Origin: Dryococelus australis
Taxonomy: Eukaryota > Arthropoda > Insecta > Phasmatodea > Phasmatidae
Length of the DNA: 64,000 bases
Assembly: GCA_029891345.1 (NCBI GenBank)
Contig: CM057002.1
Span: forward strand, 64,560,590-64,624,589
Direction of reading: 5' to 3'
Below are positions 50,050 to 61,295 of this stretch, piece by piece. The notes under the pieces were generated by a model. It was not told the DNA's origin, did no database searches, and saw only the letters and a program-made list of their open reading frames with translations. Position 1 is the stretch's first letter, and each line of letters starts with the position of its first letter. The translations under genes and the position numbers were made by a program.

Positions 50050-50450
50050 CAACAGACTACATAAAACAGCCATACCAAACTGCCATCTGAAATGGCCGTA
50101 CTAACAAGCCATATGAACCAGTCATGCATGGTCAACAATATACGAGCCAAGGAAATAAGTCATCAATACCAGCGGAAAATGTGCCGAACACATACCAGAC
50201 AACCATACCAGCAAACCAGATGTACTGTCCATACCAAACGACCATTCTAGACGATAAGTCTAACAACCATCAATACCAGCAAACCATTAATCACTGATCA
50301 TGCGAACCAGCCGAAAAGTCATACAGTCTGACCATTACAAGCAAAATCATAAATCATAAAAAGGACCATATTCAAGGGCAATAAAAGCCAACCAGGCTAA
50401 CCGACCAGACCAGCCAACGACTTAAAATTCTCTTAAGACTAAATCTAACC
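50050..50450. repeat. Degenerate CCA-rich repeat
   Basis: Words such as ACCATACCAGCAAACCA, ACCAGTCATGC and AACAACCATCAATACC recur irregularly. The strand carries many C and A and few G. It probably derives from a short tandem unit now too diverged to define. Confidence 0.6.
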
Positions 50451-50699
50451 AAGACTGACTCCACCCAAGACTGACTCTACCCAAGACTTCTGGCTACCAT
50501 TAGCAACTCCAGCCAAACTGATTAGAACATAATCAAGACCATCCACCTGTACTAACAGACAATGACTAGCAATCTCAAAAATGTGGCCTATTACAAAAAT
50601 CGTTGCTAAACTCTTTGCAAAATCATCGCTAAACATTTCAACCTGAGCTGACAATACCAAACAGCCTCAAGAACTGACCTGGCCAACCGATCAGTTGCC

Positions 50700-51565
50700 A
50701 AACGTATCTATAACGGAAACATCAACAGAAAACTTAAGAAAAAAACATTAATAGAAATCTCCAAAAAAGAAACTTCAAAGATAAACCTCAAAATGAAACC
50801 TAAAAGAGAAACCTCGATATGAAACCTCAATATCACAAAATGTTAAAGGAAACATCAAACAAGAAACATCAAAAAGTTACCTAGAAGAAACCTCAAAAAT
50901 AAATGTAAAAAAAAACCTGAAAAAAAACTTCAGAAAAGAACCAACAAAAACTAATCCTTAAAAATTATCCCTAAAATTAGGGGGAAAAAAAGAAACAAAA
51001 AAAAAAAAAGAAACTTTGAAAAGAAACATCGAAATGAAAAATCAGAATCACAATATTGAAAAGGAAATATCAAACAAGAAACATCAAAAGGGTAAATAAA
51101 AAGAAACCATAAAAAACTCGAAAAGGAAACCTCAAAATGAAACCTAAAAAATATATCTCAAAATTTAACCTCAAGAAAGAAAGCTCAAAACAAAACCTCG
51201 AAAAGAAACCTAAAAAATATATCAATTAACCCCAAAAAAAACTCAAAATTAATACTTAAAAAGAAATCTCAAGAGTAAGTCTAAAATAGAACCTCAAAAA
51301 AGAGATCACAAATTAAATTATAAAATGAAACCTCGGAAATAAATGTCAAAAAAGCGAAACCTGAAAAAACGAAACCTTAAAAAGATACCACAAAACCAAC
51401 CTCAATATATAACATCAAAAAATAAACCTCAAAAAGCTAACTTCAAAAAAATTTATATTAAAAAATAAACCTCAAAATTAAAACTAAAAAAAATCTTAAA
51501 AAACAACATCAAAAAGGGAACCTCGTAATGAAACCTAAAAAAGAAACTTCAAAAAGAAATTAGTT
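50700..51565. repeat. Degenerate A-rich repeat, GAAACCTCAAAA type
   Basis: Variants of AAACCTCAAAA and GAAACATCAA repeat every 10-16 bases for over 800 bases. A longer segment near 50825-50890 (TATCACAAAATGTTAAAGGA then AACATCAAACAAGAAACATC) recurs near 51043-51090, so there is some higher-order repetition. Strand bias is strong: almost no G runs, abundant A. Confidence 0.8.
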
Positions 51566-51869
51566 GGCTCTAACTGGTTTCGGAGAGACATAATGCTTTG
51601 GATTGAAACATAGTCCTCTTTCTGAACTTGATTTCGGAAAATATACTTAAAAACAAACCCTCGCAATCGATTTTATACACCTCCGAGTTAGTAAGTGTAA
51701 CAGAAAACAGAAGGGACGTGTTAAAGATTTACTTTTCACATTTTTTTTTTTTTTTTTACTTATTTCATAGCTTCGATCATTGCATTTCTCTGATGTTTGC
51801 AGATCTTGGATGGTTCTCAGTTGTCACATTCAATGTAACTACTTTCGCCCATAATTGAAGGTATCTCCT
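51566..51869. other. Unassigned spacer
   Basis: A T run of 18 lies at 51740-51757; no gene recognised. Confidence 0.45.
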
Positions 51870-52030
51870 TAGTGTAAAAAAGCTCCAACTTCTCGCAAAG
51901 CTATCAAATGTCTAAGTCTATCAACAAGTTCTTGGTATCTTTGGGAATATGTAGTCAGTGTTCTTGTCGTCTTCAATTCATGCGTGGCAGCCAATTGTCG
52001 GAGAGATGTGCGAGTAGATCTGGAAAAACG
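51870..52030 (-). pseudogene. Second copy of the unassigned protein tail
   Basis: Minus-strand translation gives LRQLAATHELKTTRTLTTYS then RYQELVDRLRHLIAL. This resembles the tail at 21340-21780. The codons between 51880 and 52010 are open in one frame for about 45 residues; upstream stops follow. No catalytic domain. The shared helix suggests a multi-copy, probably transposon-derived gene. Confidence 0.4.
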
Positions 52031-52120
52031 TCATCACCTTTACAATGAAAAGTTTCTTTACTATCGTCTTTCTCTTTCACAGCATTGGATTTCCTTTACT
52101 TGAGAATTTCGACGTCTTTG

Positions 52121-52150
52121 GCGGTATTAGTCTTCGAAGACTAATACCGC
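52121..52150. repeat. Perfect 30-bp palindrome
   Basis: GCGGTATTAGTCTTC is followed directly by its exact complement, ending at 52150. No neighbouring gene gives it an obvious role. Confidence 0.9.
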
Positions 52151-52704
52151 TCATTGTACCTAATCAGCGATGTCTCTACTTGAATGGAAAATTCTGTGAA
52201 ATCACACCTCTGGTATATATTATAATGAAAGAAATAATTTCGATTACGTGTTTCGTAGAAGGATGAGTACGGTTGAAAAGGGCATTGGTATTTACGTTAG
52301 TCAATTCAGAGTTATAAAACTTCAGTTAACATATCACCTGAAACATTTAAGTAAAACATACCAGCAGCCTGTACCTTACTTATTCTCATGAATAACAAGA
52401 TAACCACTTACATCCGGAATCAAATTATTTCTCAAAATGAGGCTGAAGCTTTATATTAATATTTTACAGTGATCGAGTACTTCATAAATTGTAAACCTTA
52501 ACTGGGAAATATAATAAGTGAGAACAGTTATGGCTCTGAAGTAACGTAAATTATTTTATAATTGCCCTGGTAAAGTACCGTGGTAGTAAATGCTTATATA
52601 GAGATTTCACAAATCTTACCTCTTTTCCAGCGTCTGATGCAGCGATATTGTAAAGCATCATAGGTATCCAAATTTGATGTTGATTTATTACTGTTATGTA
52701 TTTG
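52151..52704. other. AT-rich gene-free spacer
   Basis: No gene or known repeat was recognised. Confidence 0.5.
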
Positions 52705-52994
52705 CCAAGAAACGCGGGAAAGGAAATCAGTTCACACTAGGCTCTCTCAAAGGCATCATTTTCCAAGAAACGCAGGAAAGGAAATCAGCTCACACTAGGC
52801 TCTCTCAAAGGCATCATTTTCCAAGAAACGCGGGAAAGGAAATCAGCTCACACTAGGCTCTCTCAAAGGCATCATTTTCCAAGAAACGCAGGAAAGGAAA
52901 TCAGCTCACAGTAGGCTCTCTCAAAGGCATCATTTTCCAAGAAACGCGGGAAAGGAAATCAATTCACACTAGGCTCTCTCAAAGGCATCATTTT
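52705..52994. repeat. Minisatellite, 5 x 58 bp
   Basis: Units begin CCAAGAAACGC at 52705, 52763, 52821, 52879 and 52937. They differ at only a few places (ACGCGGG or ACGCAGG; CAGCTCACACT, CAGTTCACACT or CAGCTCACAGT). Not a multiple of three, so not coding. Confidence 0.95.
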
Positions 52995-53900
52995 CGGGCT
53001 CTAAATTACTTAAAAATGATATTTGCAATTGCTTCTTTCATTAAAAAAAAAAAAGTGTTTCGATTTGTGAAATGATATTGAAATTTTACTAAATTCACAC
53101 TTTAAATGAATAGTATTTTATAATTACCGTTAGTTTTAAGGTCACATAGTGAATCCTAAACAAGTTCAGCTCCTTCACATTCACAGCTGTGCATCAGCCA
53201 CTTTATCATTAATTACTAAACATATAAAAAATAACGTCACTGAAAGGAATTTTGACGTAGAGTACACTTCACAGGTATAACATTTTTCGTCAAATACATG
53301 CTGCAGGGTCAGTTTGACAAAATTATCTCAGAACATAATACCGATCTAAATAAATGCACTCGTGTACCTGAATTATATTGCGCTCCAAAATAATGTAACT
53401 CTCTAAGAATTTCATTACGGTGACCATTTAATGAGCCAGCATTTCTATGGAAAGATTTTAAAAATAGTTGTTTATAGTATTTCTAGAATGACGGCGGAAA
53501 ATTATAATACTTAAAGCAGCAATCAAATATTTTACTGGTGGGCGTATTGTTGCATTAGTGTGTCGTTGCTCTCTCGTACGAATTTCGCTTGCATTCAACA
53601 CAAACGGGTTCTAATAGCGCAACATACTATAAATGCAGTTTTCAAAATATTGCCTTACGTCCTCAAGCCTCATTAGTATTTCTTGCATGGTTTAAAATTG
53701 TTATTCATTTTAGTAAAAAAGTGTGGATATGCTTATAATTATACTTATATGATAGACACTGTATTTCAAACTAACAACTAAGTCTCGTGCAGATGTTAAG
53801 TACCGATCACATTGTATAGTACGAGAAAACATCACATTTATTGTAGAATATACATTATACACACTGTTTCTTTAATTTGTCACACACTGTCTCCTTTCAG
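52995..53900. other. AT-rich spacer (possible intron)
   Basis: No coding region was seen. If the next feature is a true exon, this stretch would be part of its upstream intron; the end of it is pyrimidine-rich (TTTCTTTAATTTGT and CTGTCTCCTTTCAG). Confidence 0.4.
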
Positions 53901-54017
53901 GGCACGCACAAGTTATATTTTGTAGCCAACCGAGGTGTAAATGAGACAATAGTCTATAACCTGACAACCCTGTGGCAGCGACATGAGAATATTACGTTGT
54001 GGGATGTTGTTAAATAA
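53901..54017 (+). CDS. Possible terminal coding exon of a host gene, secreted or luminal C-terminus
   Basis: A strong acceptor, CTGTCTCCTTTCAG, precedes 53901. From its first base the frame stays open for 38 codons to TAA at 54015-54017; other frames stop within 14 codons. The peptide holds three N-glycosylation sequons (NET, NLT, NIT) and a LYFVANRG block, which reads like a genuine protein and suggests an extracellular or lumenal domain. AATAAA at 54013-54018 overlaps the stop codon, giving a very short 3' end. I do not recognise the protein. Upstream exons were not found in the window. A chance frame remains possible, since without splicing the frame is only 56 codons. Confidence 0.4.
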   Translation, partial: GTHKLYFVANRGVNETIVYNLTTLWQRHENITLWDVVK

Positions 54018-54715
54018 ACCTGTTTATGCACTGGTAGTGTAGACAGTATATCGAAATTCCAGTTTGAATCGGCCATAATATGTAATGAGTCATATTCTTG
54101 CATTCATTACAGTGCGGCATGTCGTATTTATAGGTATTATTAATCTCTAAGCATGTGCTACGTGACTCCGATTGAGATATGTTATAAACTGATGGCTCAG
54201 AATCTCGTTTACCTGTGATACATTGCGCAGTAACTAACACCGATAATGTGTTGAAGTAATTTTCTATTTTAAGGGCTTGTTGACACTCTCAGCTGTTCGT
54301 GTAAACAATAGGAAAACCTCATTCATCGCAACGATTCACTGATCACAATAGCATAACTCATCACACAGCTAGGTCAACTTATGAATGACGTGACTTTGAT
54401 ATACTTCTGCTGTTACTTGCAGAAACTCCTAGAAAATAACATCTAGCAACATTTGACGAGGTTTTGCCAGGATTAGATTAATTAAAACAAAATTTTCAGA
54501 CACAAAAATATATATTTCCTTTTGAAGATACCAGAGATTGAGAAAGAACGCTGCTCTGCTGTCGTTTGGGTTGCGAATTACTTGAATTTTCATTAGAATA
54601 CTAAACTGTAGTGACCGAATATTAGTCGCATTTAATATAATGAATTATATATTAGGATTGAAACCATTACAAGAAAATAAATATTTCGAAAATTTTCAGC
54701 TCCTGTTATGAAAAG
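54018..54715. other. AT-rich gene-free spacer
   Basis: No gene or known repeat was recognised. Confidence 0.5.
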
Positions 54716-55449
54716 GTAATCATGTCCCTACACACTATACTCAAAATGTCACTCGTTATTTAATTTTTAAAGTATATTCAGAAATGTGCCTTATATTCAT
54801 GGCACTGTTGCATAAGGACGCTATTGACTTCGCAGTCATAAAACCTTATATTTTTTAAAGCCAAACAAGAAACCATTGTTTTCACCCTTGCAGAGTACAA
54901 CGGCGCCTTTGTTAGAATCTATTAAGGGGAAAAATAGACTGGTACATTGCGTAGTACATGGCATGTCCGAACATAGTCTAAACATGAAATAGGCCAGTTC
55001 TCGTATTCTGTGCGTTCCACCAATATTGACTGACCAATTTCCATAAAACTGTATAAATTCCATGTTAGAACAATAATATTCCATTTCTATCATTTTATTT
55101 TATAATACTTCCGCAGTTTCACGCGGAAAAAAAAATTACGTCATTTGTTTGCATCGTACTTGTGAAAAGTACAGTTAAACCATATCCCTAGCAAAGAGCA
55201 TGCTAAGGTTAGTGAAAGTTACTTGGTTTTTGACCGCTCTCTAGGAAGAAAATTAGTCCAATGTTGGAATATGAAAACCAGGCACTGCGAAGCTGGAATG
55301 CGCACTCTAGCACTATATTCACTCCGTCCAGACAAACACGACGCTCTTTTTTTCACTCTCGTAGATCATAGCTGCGCACATTTCTGAATATACTTTAAAA
55401 ATTAAATAACGAGTGACATTTTGAGTATAGTGTGTAGGGACATGATTAC
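54716..55449. mobile_element. Foldback-type structure: perfect 74-bp inverted repeats
   Basis: The arm 54716-54789 (starting GTAATCATGTCCCTACACAC) and the arm 55376-55449 are exact inverse copies over 74 bases, with 586 bases between them. The interior codes for nothing recognisable. No target duplication is clear; the right arm runs straight into a family 2 MITE copy. It may be a foldback element, or a small duplication-inversion event. Confidence 0.7.
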
Positions 55450-55790
55450 TTCTAACTTTTCTGAAGCACTATTCAAGTTTTACTTTAAAGCTATTCTTTC
55501 GCGTTATGCATACAAAGCTTAACCAAGTCTAGAAAAGTAGATCTTTGGGAAACGCACTACGTTTATGGGAAATAATTTTAGTAGCATTTTGCATAAGAAC
55601 TATTAGTTATTAAAAAAACCTCCTGTTTTTTATGTATGAAATTTTATAATTGATATATAAAATGTGAGGAAATCTTCAATTCAACCAAAAATAAGATACT
55701 TAAATGTTTACAAAAACATAATACATGAGGTGAATTTTAAAGGTACGTTAAAAAAATTCTGAAGACACAGCAAATAAAGTTAAGTACATT
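55443..55790 (+). mobile_element. MITE, family 2, diverged copy
   Basis: Blocks CATACAAAGCTTAACCAAGT and TTTTGCATAAGAACTATTA match family 2. The first end is replaced by or merged with the right arm of the 74-bp inverted repeat. The right end is unclear. Confidence 0.6.
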
Positions 55791-55863
55791 GTCCATCAAA
55801 ACAACACTACTTCCACATCCATCTTATGTCAGTTCCGGCGAAATCCTTTTTTCAGGTTAACTG

Positions 55864-55911
<48 letters not shown>

Positions 55912-56262
55912 CTACATCTAATGGTGGATGCAGCAAAACAAGGAATACATTTTTTACATCTCCAACAATCGAGACAAACAAAACGCACAGTAACAATTGT
56001 TATAAGCTATAGAGTTCATAATGATGCATGTTAAGTATAAAAAAAATAGCGTTATACACTGGTATGAGCAGCAAGAATAAAACTCCATATAGTAAGGTTC
56101 ACTTACTTCTGTTATCTATTACATCATCCAATTTCTTAATTGAATAAAATTGTAAAAATAAAATTTACATCAACGATTATTATAAAAACCACAGAGAATA
56201 ATTATAACTAGAAATAAAATGAAACATAAACCCCGGATAGTAAGCCCAAGGGCAATGTTCTC
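55791..56262. other. Spacer with a (TTA)n microsatellite
   Basis: A run of about 16 TTA trinucleotides lies at 55864-55911. The rest is AT-rich and without a gene. Confidence 0.7.
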
Positions 56263-56874
56263 ATATGATATTAGACATCATCCACAGTTACACAACGTAA
56301 GTTTCTTTATCAATTAGTTTTTACTAAGAAATATGATATTAGACATCATCCACAGTTACACAACGTAAGTTTCTTTATCAATTAGTTTTTACTAAGAAAT
56401 ATGATATTAGACATCATCCACAGTTACACAACGTAAGTTTCTTTATCAATTAGTTTTTACTAAGAAATATGATATTAGACATCATCCACAGTTACACAAC
56501 GTAAGTTTCTTTATCAATTAGTTTTTACTAAGAAATATGATATTAGACATCATCCACAGTTACACAACGTAAGTTTCTTTATCAATTAGTTTTTACTAAG
56601 AAATCTGATATTAGACATCATCCACAGTTACACAACGTAAGTTTCTTTATCAATTAGTTTTTACTAAGAAATATGGTATTAGACATCATCCACAGTTACA
56701 CAACGTAAGTTTCTTTATCAATTAGTTTTTACTAAGAAATATGATATTAGACATCATCCACAGTTACACAACGTAAGTTTCTTTATCAATTAGTTTTTAC
56801 TAAGAAATATGGTATTAGACATCATCCACAGTTACACAACGTAAGTTTCTTTATCAATTAGTTTTTACTAAGAA
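56263..56874. repeat. Minisatellite, 9 x 68 bp
   Basis: Units start at 56263, 56331, 56399, 56467, 56535, 56603, 56671, 56739 and 56807. Each carries TGATATTAGACATCATCCAC and CACAACGTAAGTTTC. Copies are nearly identical, with changes only in the first few bases (ATATGATA, ATCTGATA or ATATGGTA). Each unit also contains a GTAAGT donor-like word followed by TTTCTTTATCAATTAG. Confidence 0.95.
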
Positions 56875-57467
56875 ATCTTTTACACTGAGAGGTGTGAGAT
56901 TTCGTGGACGATTCCAGATTATTTCCTGTTCACGAAAAACTCTTATATTACATTTTGGTATTGCTTTTATTAATCCTGGCTTTTATACCGGAAGTCCAAC
57001 GGGACGGAATGGGTGAGGCATTTTTAATTTAAAAGATCCTGTAATCATATAAACATTTGTATTTACTCCATTTAAAGAAATCATTTATGATCATTACTGC
57101 CTATTTTAAATGTATTAAATGCTAAACATGTAGGATAAATATAGATAGCCCCGGAAACTTAAGAGAAAATCACAATTACGGCATTATCAAAACATATGTT
57201 TACAAAAACATATATGCAGTATAAAATATAATACATTTTAATACTGAACACATGATTTTAAGAATTAAGTATGAGTTCCAGATATTTATTTTTACCAGAT
57301 TACAAAACAGTGAAAATTGCCATTATTTCTATTTTGAGAGACAGCCCCGGAAAGTGTTTAATGCCTTGCTTTGAAGAATCCTTTGTCTATACATACAAGA
57401 GTTACAGAAAATATCACTTTGATCTGTATTAGCACAGCCCTCGTTCAGTTGTCGTGGAAATTCTCCC

Positions 57468-57470
<3 letters not shown>
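56875..57470. other. AT-rich spacer
   Basis: No gene was recognised. AGCCCCGGAAA words occur at 57150 and 57344 and resemble AGCCCCGGACA near 59312, so they may belong to the pogo-like element. Confidence 0.45.

Positions 57471-57508
<38 letters not shown>
57471..57508. repeat. (TA)n microsatellite
   Basis: About 19 perfect TA dinucleotides. Confidence 0.95.
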
Positions 57509-57511
<3 letters not shown>

Positions 57512-57512
57512 T

Positions 57513-59330
57513 GTGTCGTCTTCAGTTTCTAATGCTGCCGGCCTTGAAGGTTTTTCTGTGGTAGTTGACTCACTTCATCCTAAGCCCAATAATTTCTTCT
57601 TGCACTGTGAATTGGGAATTAGTACCAGACACAGTCTTTCTTTTCTTCTTTGGATATCCTTTTCTATAATTTATGTTGCATTGGGTGGAAGTAAATTTTC
57701 GCTTCTGGGTGTTTTCCTCCTCCTGAAAACTTGCCTTTTCTTGCTGGCATCAGGAAATAACGATAGTTTTGTCAGGACAGCATGCAAATTCGTTGGACTG
57801 CAGTCTGAATTTGTGAGGTCTCGAGACTCGGTTGTCTCTTTAGCTGTTGATGGACTGTTAGTGCTGATGATGTTTGTATGATTGGCTACTTATTTTCCTC
57901 TTCCAGATGGTGAGTATGACATTTTTTGGTTAGTCATGATTTCTGTAGGCCTTGTTGCAATTTTTTCACCGCCGGATCACGATGATGACAATGTTAGGAT
58001 ACTCATGTCTGCTGTTGTCTTCGTTGTGTTATTTTTACCTCCAGATTCTGAAGCCGAAACTCTTGGAAACTAAGCCTAGGCCTATGCATCAGGGTGTTGG
58101 TAAGTTAATCACTTTTTCAATTCCAAATGTTGTGGTTGTGGAATTAAACCTATGTTGATTTTGCAAGTTTTCTTTTGTTTCAATTGCTTTACTTCCACTC
58201 AAAAGGCTGCTGCTCCAGAATTTCTGTAAGCATAGCGAGACGAAAGTCTAAGCTTGAAAAAATTTCTGGATTAAATGGGTGAATCACTGTACATGCAAAC
58301 CCAATTCTAGCAATCTCAAGACGGCATGTTTTGCTACACACACTTGAAATTAATGCTACGTCCTCATAGTATGTGATACGGATGCCAGGTTTATTTCTCA
58401 TCCACAAAGCCTTATAAAATGCACCCCTAAGTGACTTCACTAAAGTCCTGTCTAGCGGCTGGATTTTATGGGCGGTGTGTGGTGGAGTACGGAGCATATA
58501 AATGTTGTGCTCTCTTGCAAAGTTCGAAACAGAAAGATATTTGTAACTAGCGTGCCCATCCAATATTAGGAGTACAGGATTATCTTTGCTTATATGCATT
58601 TTCCTTTCAAAATCCTAGAGCCAGCTGACAAACAGTGAATCCATCCAGCCATGTGGCTGAACCATAGACATTGCATCGTCTGGAGCACCGATCATAAACC
58701 TTTCGTTTATTCCTATCATAGGAAATATGAATAGTGAAGGAATAAAATGTGCTGTTGGGTTTACACGAAATATTAAAGTAATGCTTCTACCTCTTTATGC
58801 AGATGTTAATTGGCCAACCTGCTACTTGCCTTTCATTGATACAACCTTGGGATTATTGTGGACATTTGAAACACCTGTTTCGTCTGCGTTTTACGTGCGA
58901 GAAGGCAGGAACTCATGCTTCTATTTAACCAGTGCCGTTTTTCATAAAACAGCATGACTTGTGACTTGCTGAAACCAACACAGAGCGTTAAGCTCGTTGA
59001 TTCAAGCAAACGTAAGCTGAGCTGTGGGAATTGCTTCATGAACGATTTGTAGAATGCATTTTCAGCAGAAGTCTTGGTTATATTAAACCTGTGCTGAATA
59101 TGAAGATGTTCTGCCCAATCAAATGTCAGTTTAGGGAACTCTTTCTTACTTAGTCCAGAGAACTTTTTGGGACATTAAATTTAAAGCGGCTTCCCTAACT
59201 GATATTGCTCCAAATAAAACATTATCAATATCTGCTTTCATAGAATCCGTAGTCCAGGAACCTCGGGTTGAGGCTAGTTTGAAATGCTCGTGCTGTCCTC
59301 GGACAGCAGGTAGCCCCGGACAGCATTTAA
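57513..59330 (-). pseudogene. Pogo/Tigger-like transposase, decayed
   Basis: Minus-strand order: a helix-turn-helix start with RGSWTTDSMKADIDNVLFG (near 59270), then FMKQFPQLSLRLLESTSL near 59030, then NADETGVSNVH (first catalytic Asp) near 58880, then MIGAPDDAMS and HGWMDSLF near 58650-58700, then LLILDGHASYK (second Asp) near 58570, then PPHTAHKIQPLDRTL (third Asp) near 58480, then an HPFNPEIF block near 58265. A basic, low-complexity tail with SKKRQVFRRRKTP lies near 57740. Two or more stops and at least one frame change are present. The family normally cuts and pastes at TA sites. The longest intact piece is 58189-58599 (136 codons). Confidence 0.85.
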
Positions 59331-60239
59331 CCCCGGACAATGCTAGTTCCTCGTGTTTCAAGCTAGGTAGGATGGACAATGAAAGATGACATTGGGTGCA
59401 TCATATTATTGAAGTTTGACGGCTGTTTTTACACTCTGTTTGAAAAATTGCGAAAGCATGAATAGAAGTTTAACAATTATTATTGTATGAGTACAGTTAC
59501 CTTCGATTACCTAGTGGAACAGTTATGTAACGTCATCAAGTGTCGGAATACTACAACGTGAACATGTGTGCCTCCTAGGGAAATTATGGCAGTCGCAATG
59601 AGGTAATCAAAATCACATTGAGTTCAATAGCAAATATTGAATTGTTATATTTTGTTACATTAAGAAAACGCACTGTTTTCATACAACAAAACCAGTAAAG
59701 AAATATGAAACACTGCACTTGGGCAGTGCTAAGACAGTGTGTGGTCGCGAGTCTCTAAACATTCACATTGAAGTTTATTGCATATCGCCTGTAGGAATTT
59801 CCAATACCAATAGAGAATGCGATGACAATTGCGAACAATTGGAACTTCCTGGTGACTCCGCGAGGTGTTGGTGTTACAGGCATGTGGTAAGCATTCAATG
59901 AAGATGATTGATAATGATTATACTGTATATTCTGTTAGGCATGGACAAGTGAGCTAGTATGGCTGTGACTTAAATAAAACTATACCATTTTCTGTTGCTG
60001 TTTCTTGTCCATTTTGTCAAATTCTTCTTCTAGCATTGAGGATACTTCACTCCAGGTATTCTGCTTCGCCATTCTGTCTTTGTATTCATCTGCAGTTTCG
60101 TCCTACAGACATGGCTTGCACTCAACCAACTCGATTAATGACAATACGTCGTAATTGACTGTGTTCATAGCACTTTAGCACAGATTACTTGTTGCACCAA
60201 CAACAACACTCGGATACTGCCACTCCACCACACGCCGCC
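59331..60239. other. Spacer beyond the pogo-like element
   Basis: TAACCCCGGACA and AGCCCCGGACAGCATT near 59310-59340 are repeated words at the 5' end of the transposon. The rest is AT-rich with no gene. Confidence 0.5.
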
Positions 60240-60525
60240 AGACTGCTATGCCGTGGCCGGCTCCGACATGACGGATGACGTGTGCAAGCTCCCATTACGA
60301 AACATTGTTCTCTACAGCCGGACATCGGGCCGACATCCGATTTGTCGAGATCCAGTGTACTGTGCTCTCCGGCAGCCAGATGTCGGACCGATAATTATAT
60401 CGGATACGATTCTGTCTGGCGCTACGTGCCAGTCTCCCATTGAAATACATTGATTTTCATGTCATCAGATATCGGTGTCGGATCGGGCTCTGATAATATT
60501 GGTGCGTGTGCAAACGCCCTTAGCC
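60240..60525. repeat. Possible MITE with internal repetition
   Basis: Words like GTGCAAGCTCCCATTACGAA and GTGCCAGTCTCCCATTGAAA are two diverged copies of one unit. GGACATCGGGCCGACATCCG and AGATGTCGGACCGATAATTA share a degenerate motif. The segment ends in GGTGCGTGTGCAAACGCCC, which resembles the end of hAT-type short elements; the opposite end was not confirmed. Confidence 0.35.
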
Positions 60526-61072
60526 TATATCCACAAACGGCATACATAAGCAGAATTTGTAGCCACCTGTCCTAATGGTACGTAACACTTTAGCGACCTC
60601 GATCGCGATTGTTACATAGAAAAGTTAAGGTAGGTATCCGTTTTAAATTTCAAGCAGACTTTTATTTCTAAGACTTCTGTTCCGGGAAGTCATTCTTGTG
60701 ACGTAAATCCTTCTCAGTAGAAGCAAACCTAAAGAATTCTTCACAAAAAACGTATTTACATAAAATCTCACTTGTTCGGGGCATGTAAATTTTTACTCCT
60801 AGCTTACATTTTATTTACCTCATTGTATCACTGAAAAAATAAATGTCAGAAAATGCGTAGCTTCTAATCAATAAAGGGAATAATCATAAATTACTTAAGT
60901 ATGGTAAATTAGATCATATCACCTTATTTTCAGGTTGCAAAACAATAGGAAATGTGTAATTTACTATGGTAGTAGGATAAAACAAACATATATTCTATAA
61001 ATTCGTATTGTTATTTTTACAACACTTTTAAAATTCTAATTTTACATTGTATAAATTTTATATATGCTATTC
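60526..61072. other. AT-rich gene-free spacer
   Basis: No gene or known repeat was recognised. Confidence 0.5.
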
Positions 61073-61295
61073 ACGGTAAAGTGAGAACTTTTGATAGCAC
61101 TCTCATTTGGCATAATATTCACTAAATATATGTTATTTTAGCTGTAGAAGTAAACTGCCGAGTGCGGTGGAATATGCACTGTGTATGTTACTTACATGAA
61201 AATATTGATTTTAAAATGTAGTTAAAGGATTAAAATGTCTGAAAGAAAAAAGTAACTAGGGTTTCATATGTAATCACTTTACCGAGAACAGACTA
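61073..61295 (+). mobile_element. MITE, family 1S, diverged (about 223 bp)
   Basis: It begins TATGCTATTCACGGTAAAGT and ends TTTACCGAGAACAGACTA, with TA before the left end. The interior GAAAGAAAAAAGTAACTAGG is shared with 33696-33930; much of the middle is diverged. Confidence 0.65.

Noticed and set aside
57513..57881. 122-codon plus-strand hydrophobic frame
   Set aside because: It is the antisense of the basic low-complexity tail of the pogo-like transposase; hydrophobic residues arise from the complement of Lys and Arg codons.
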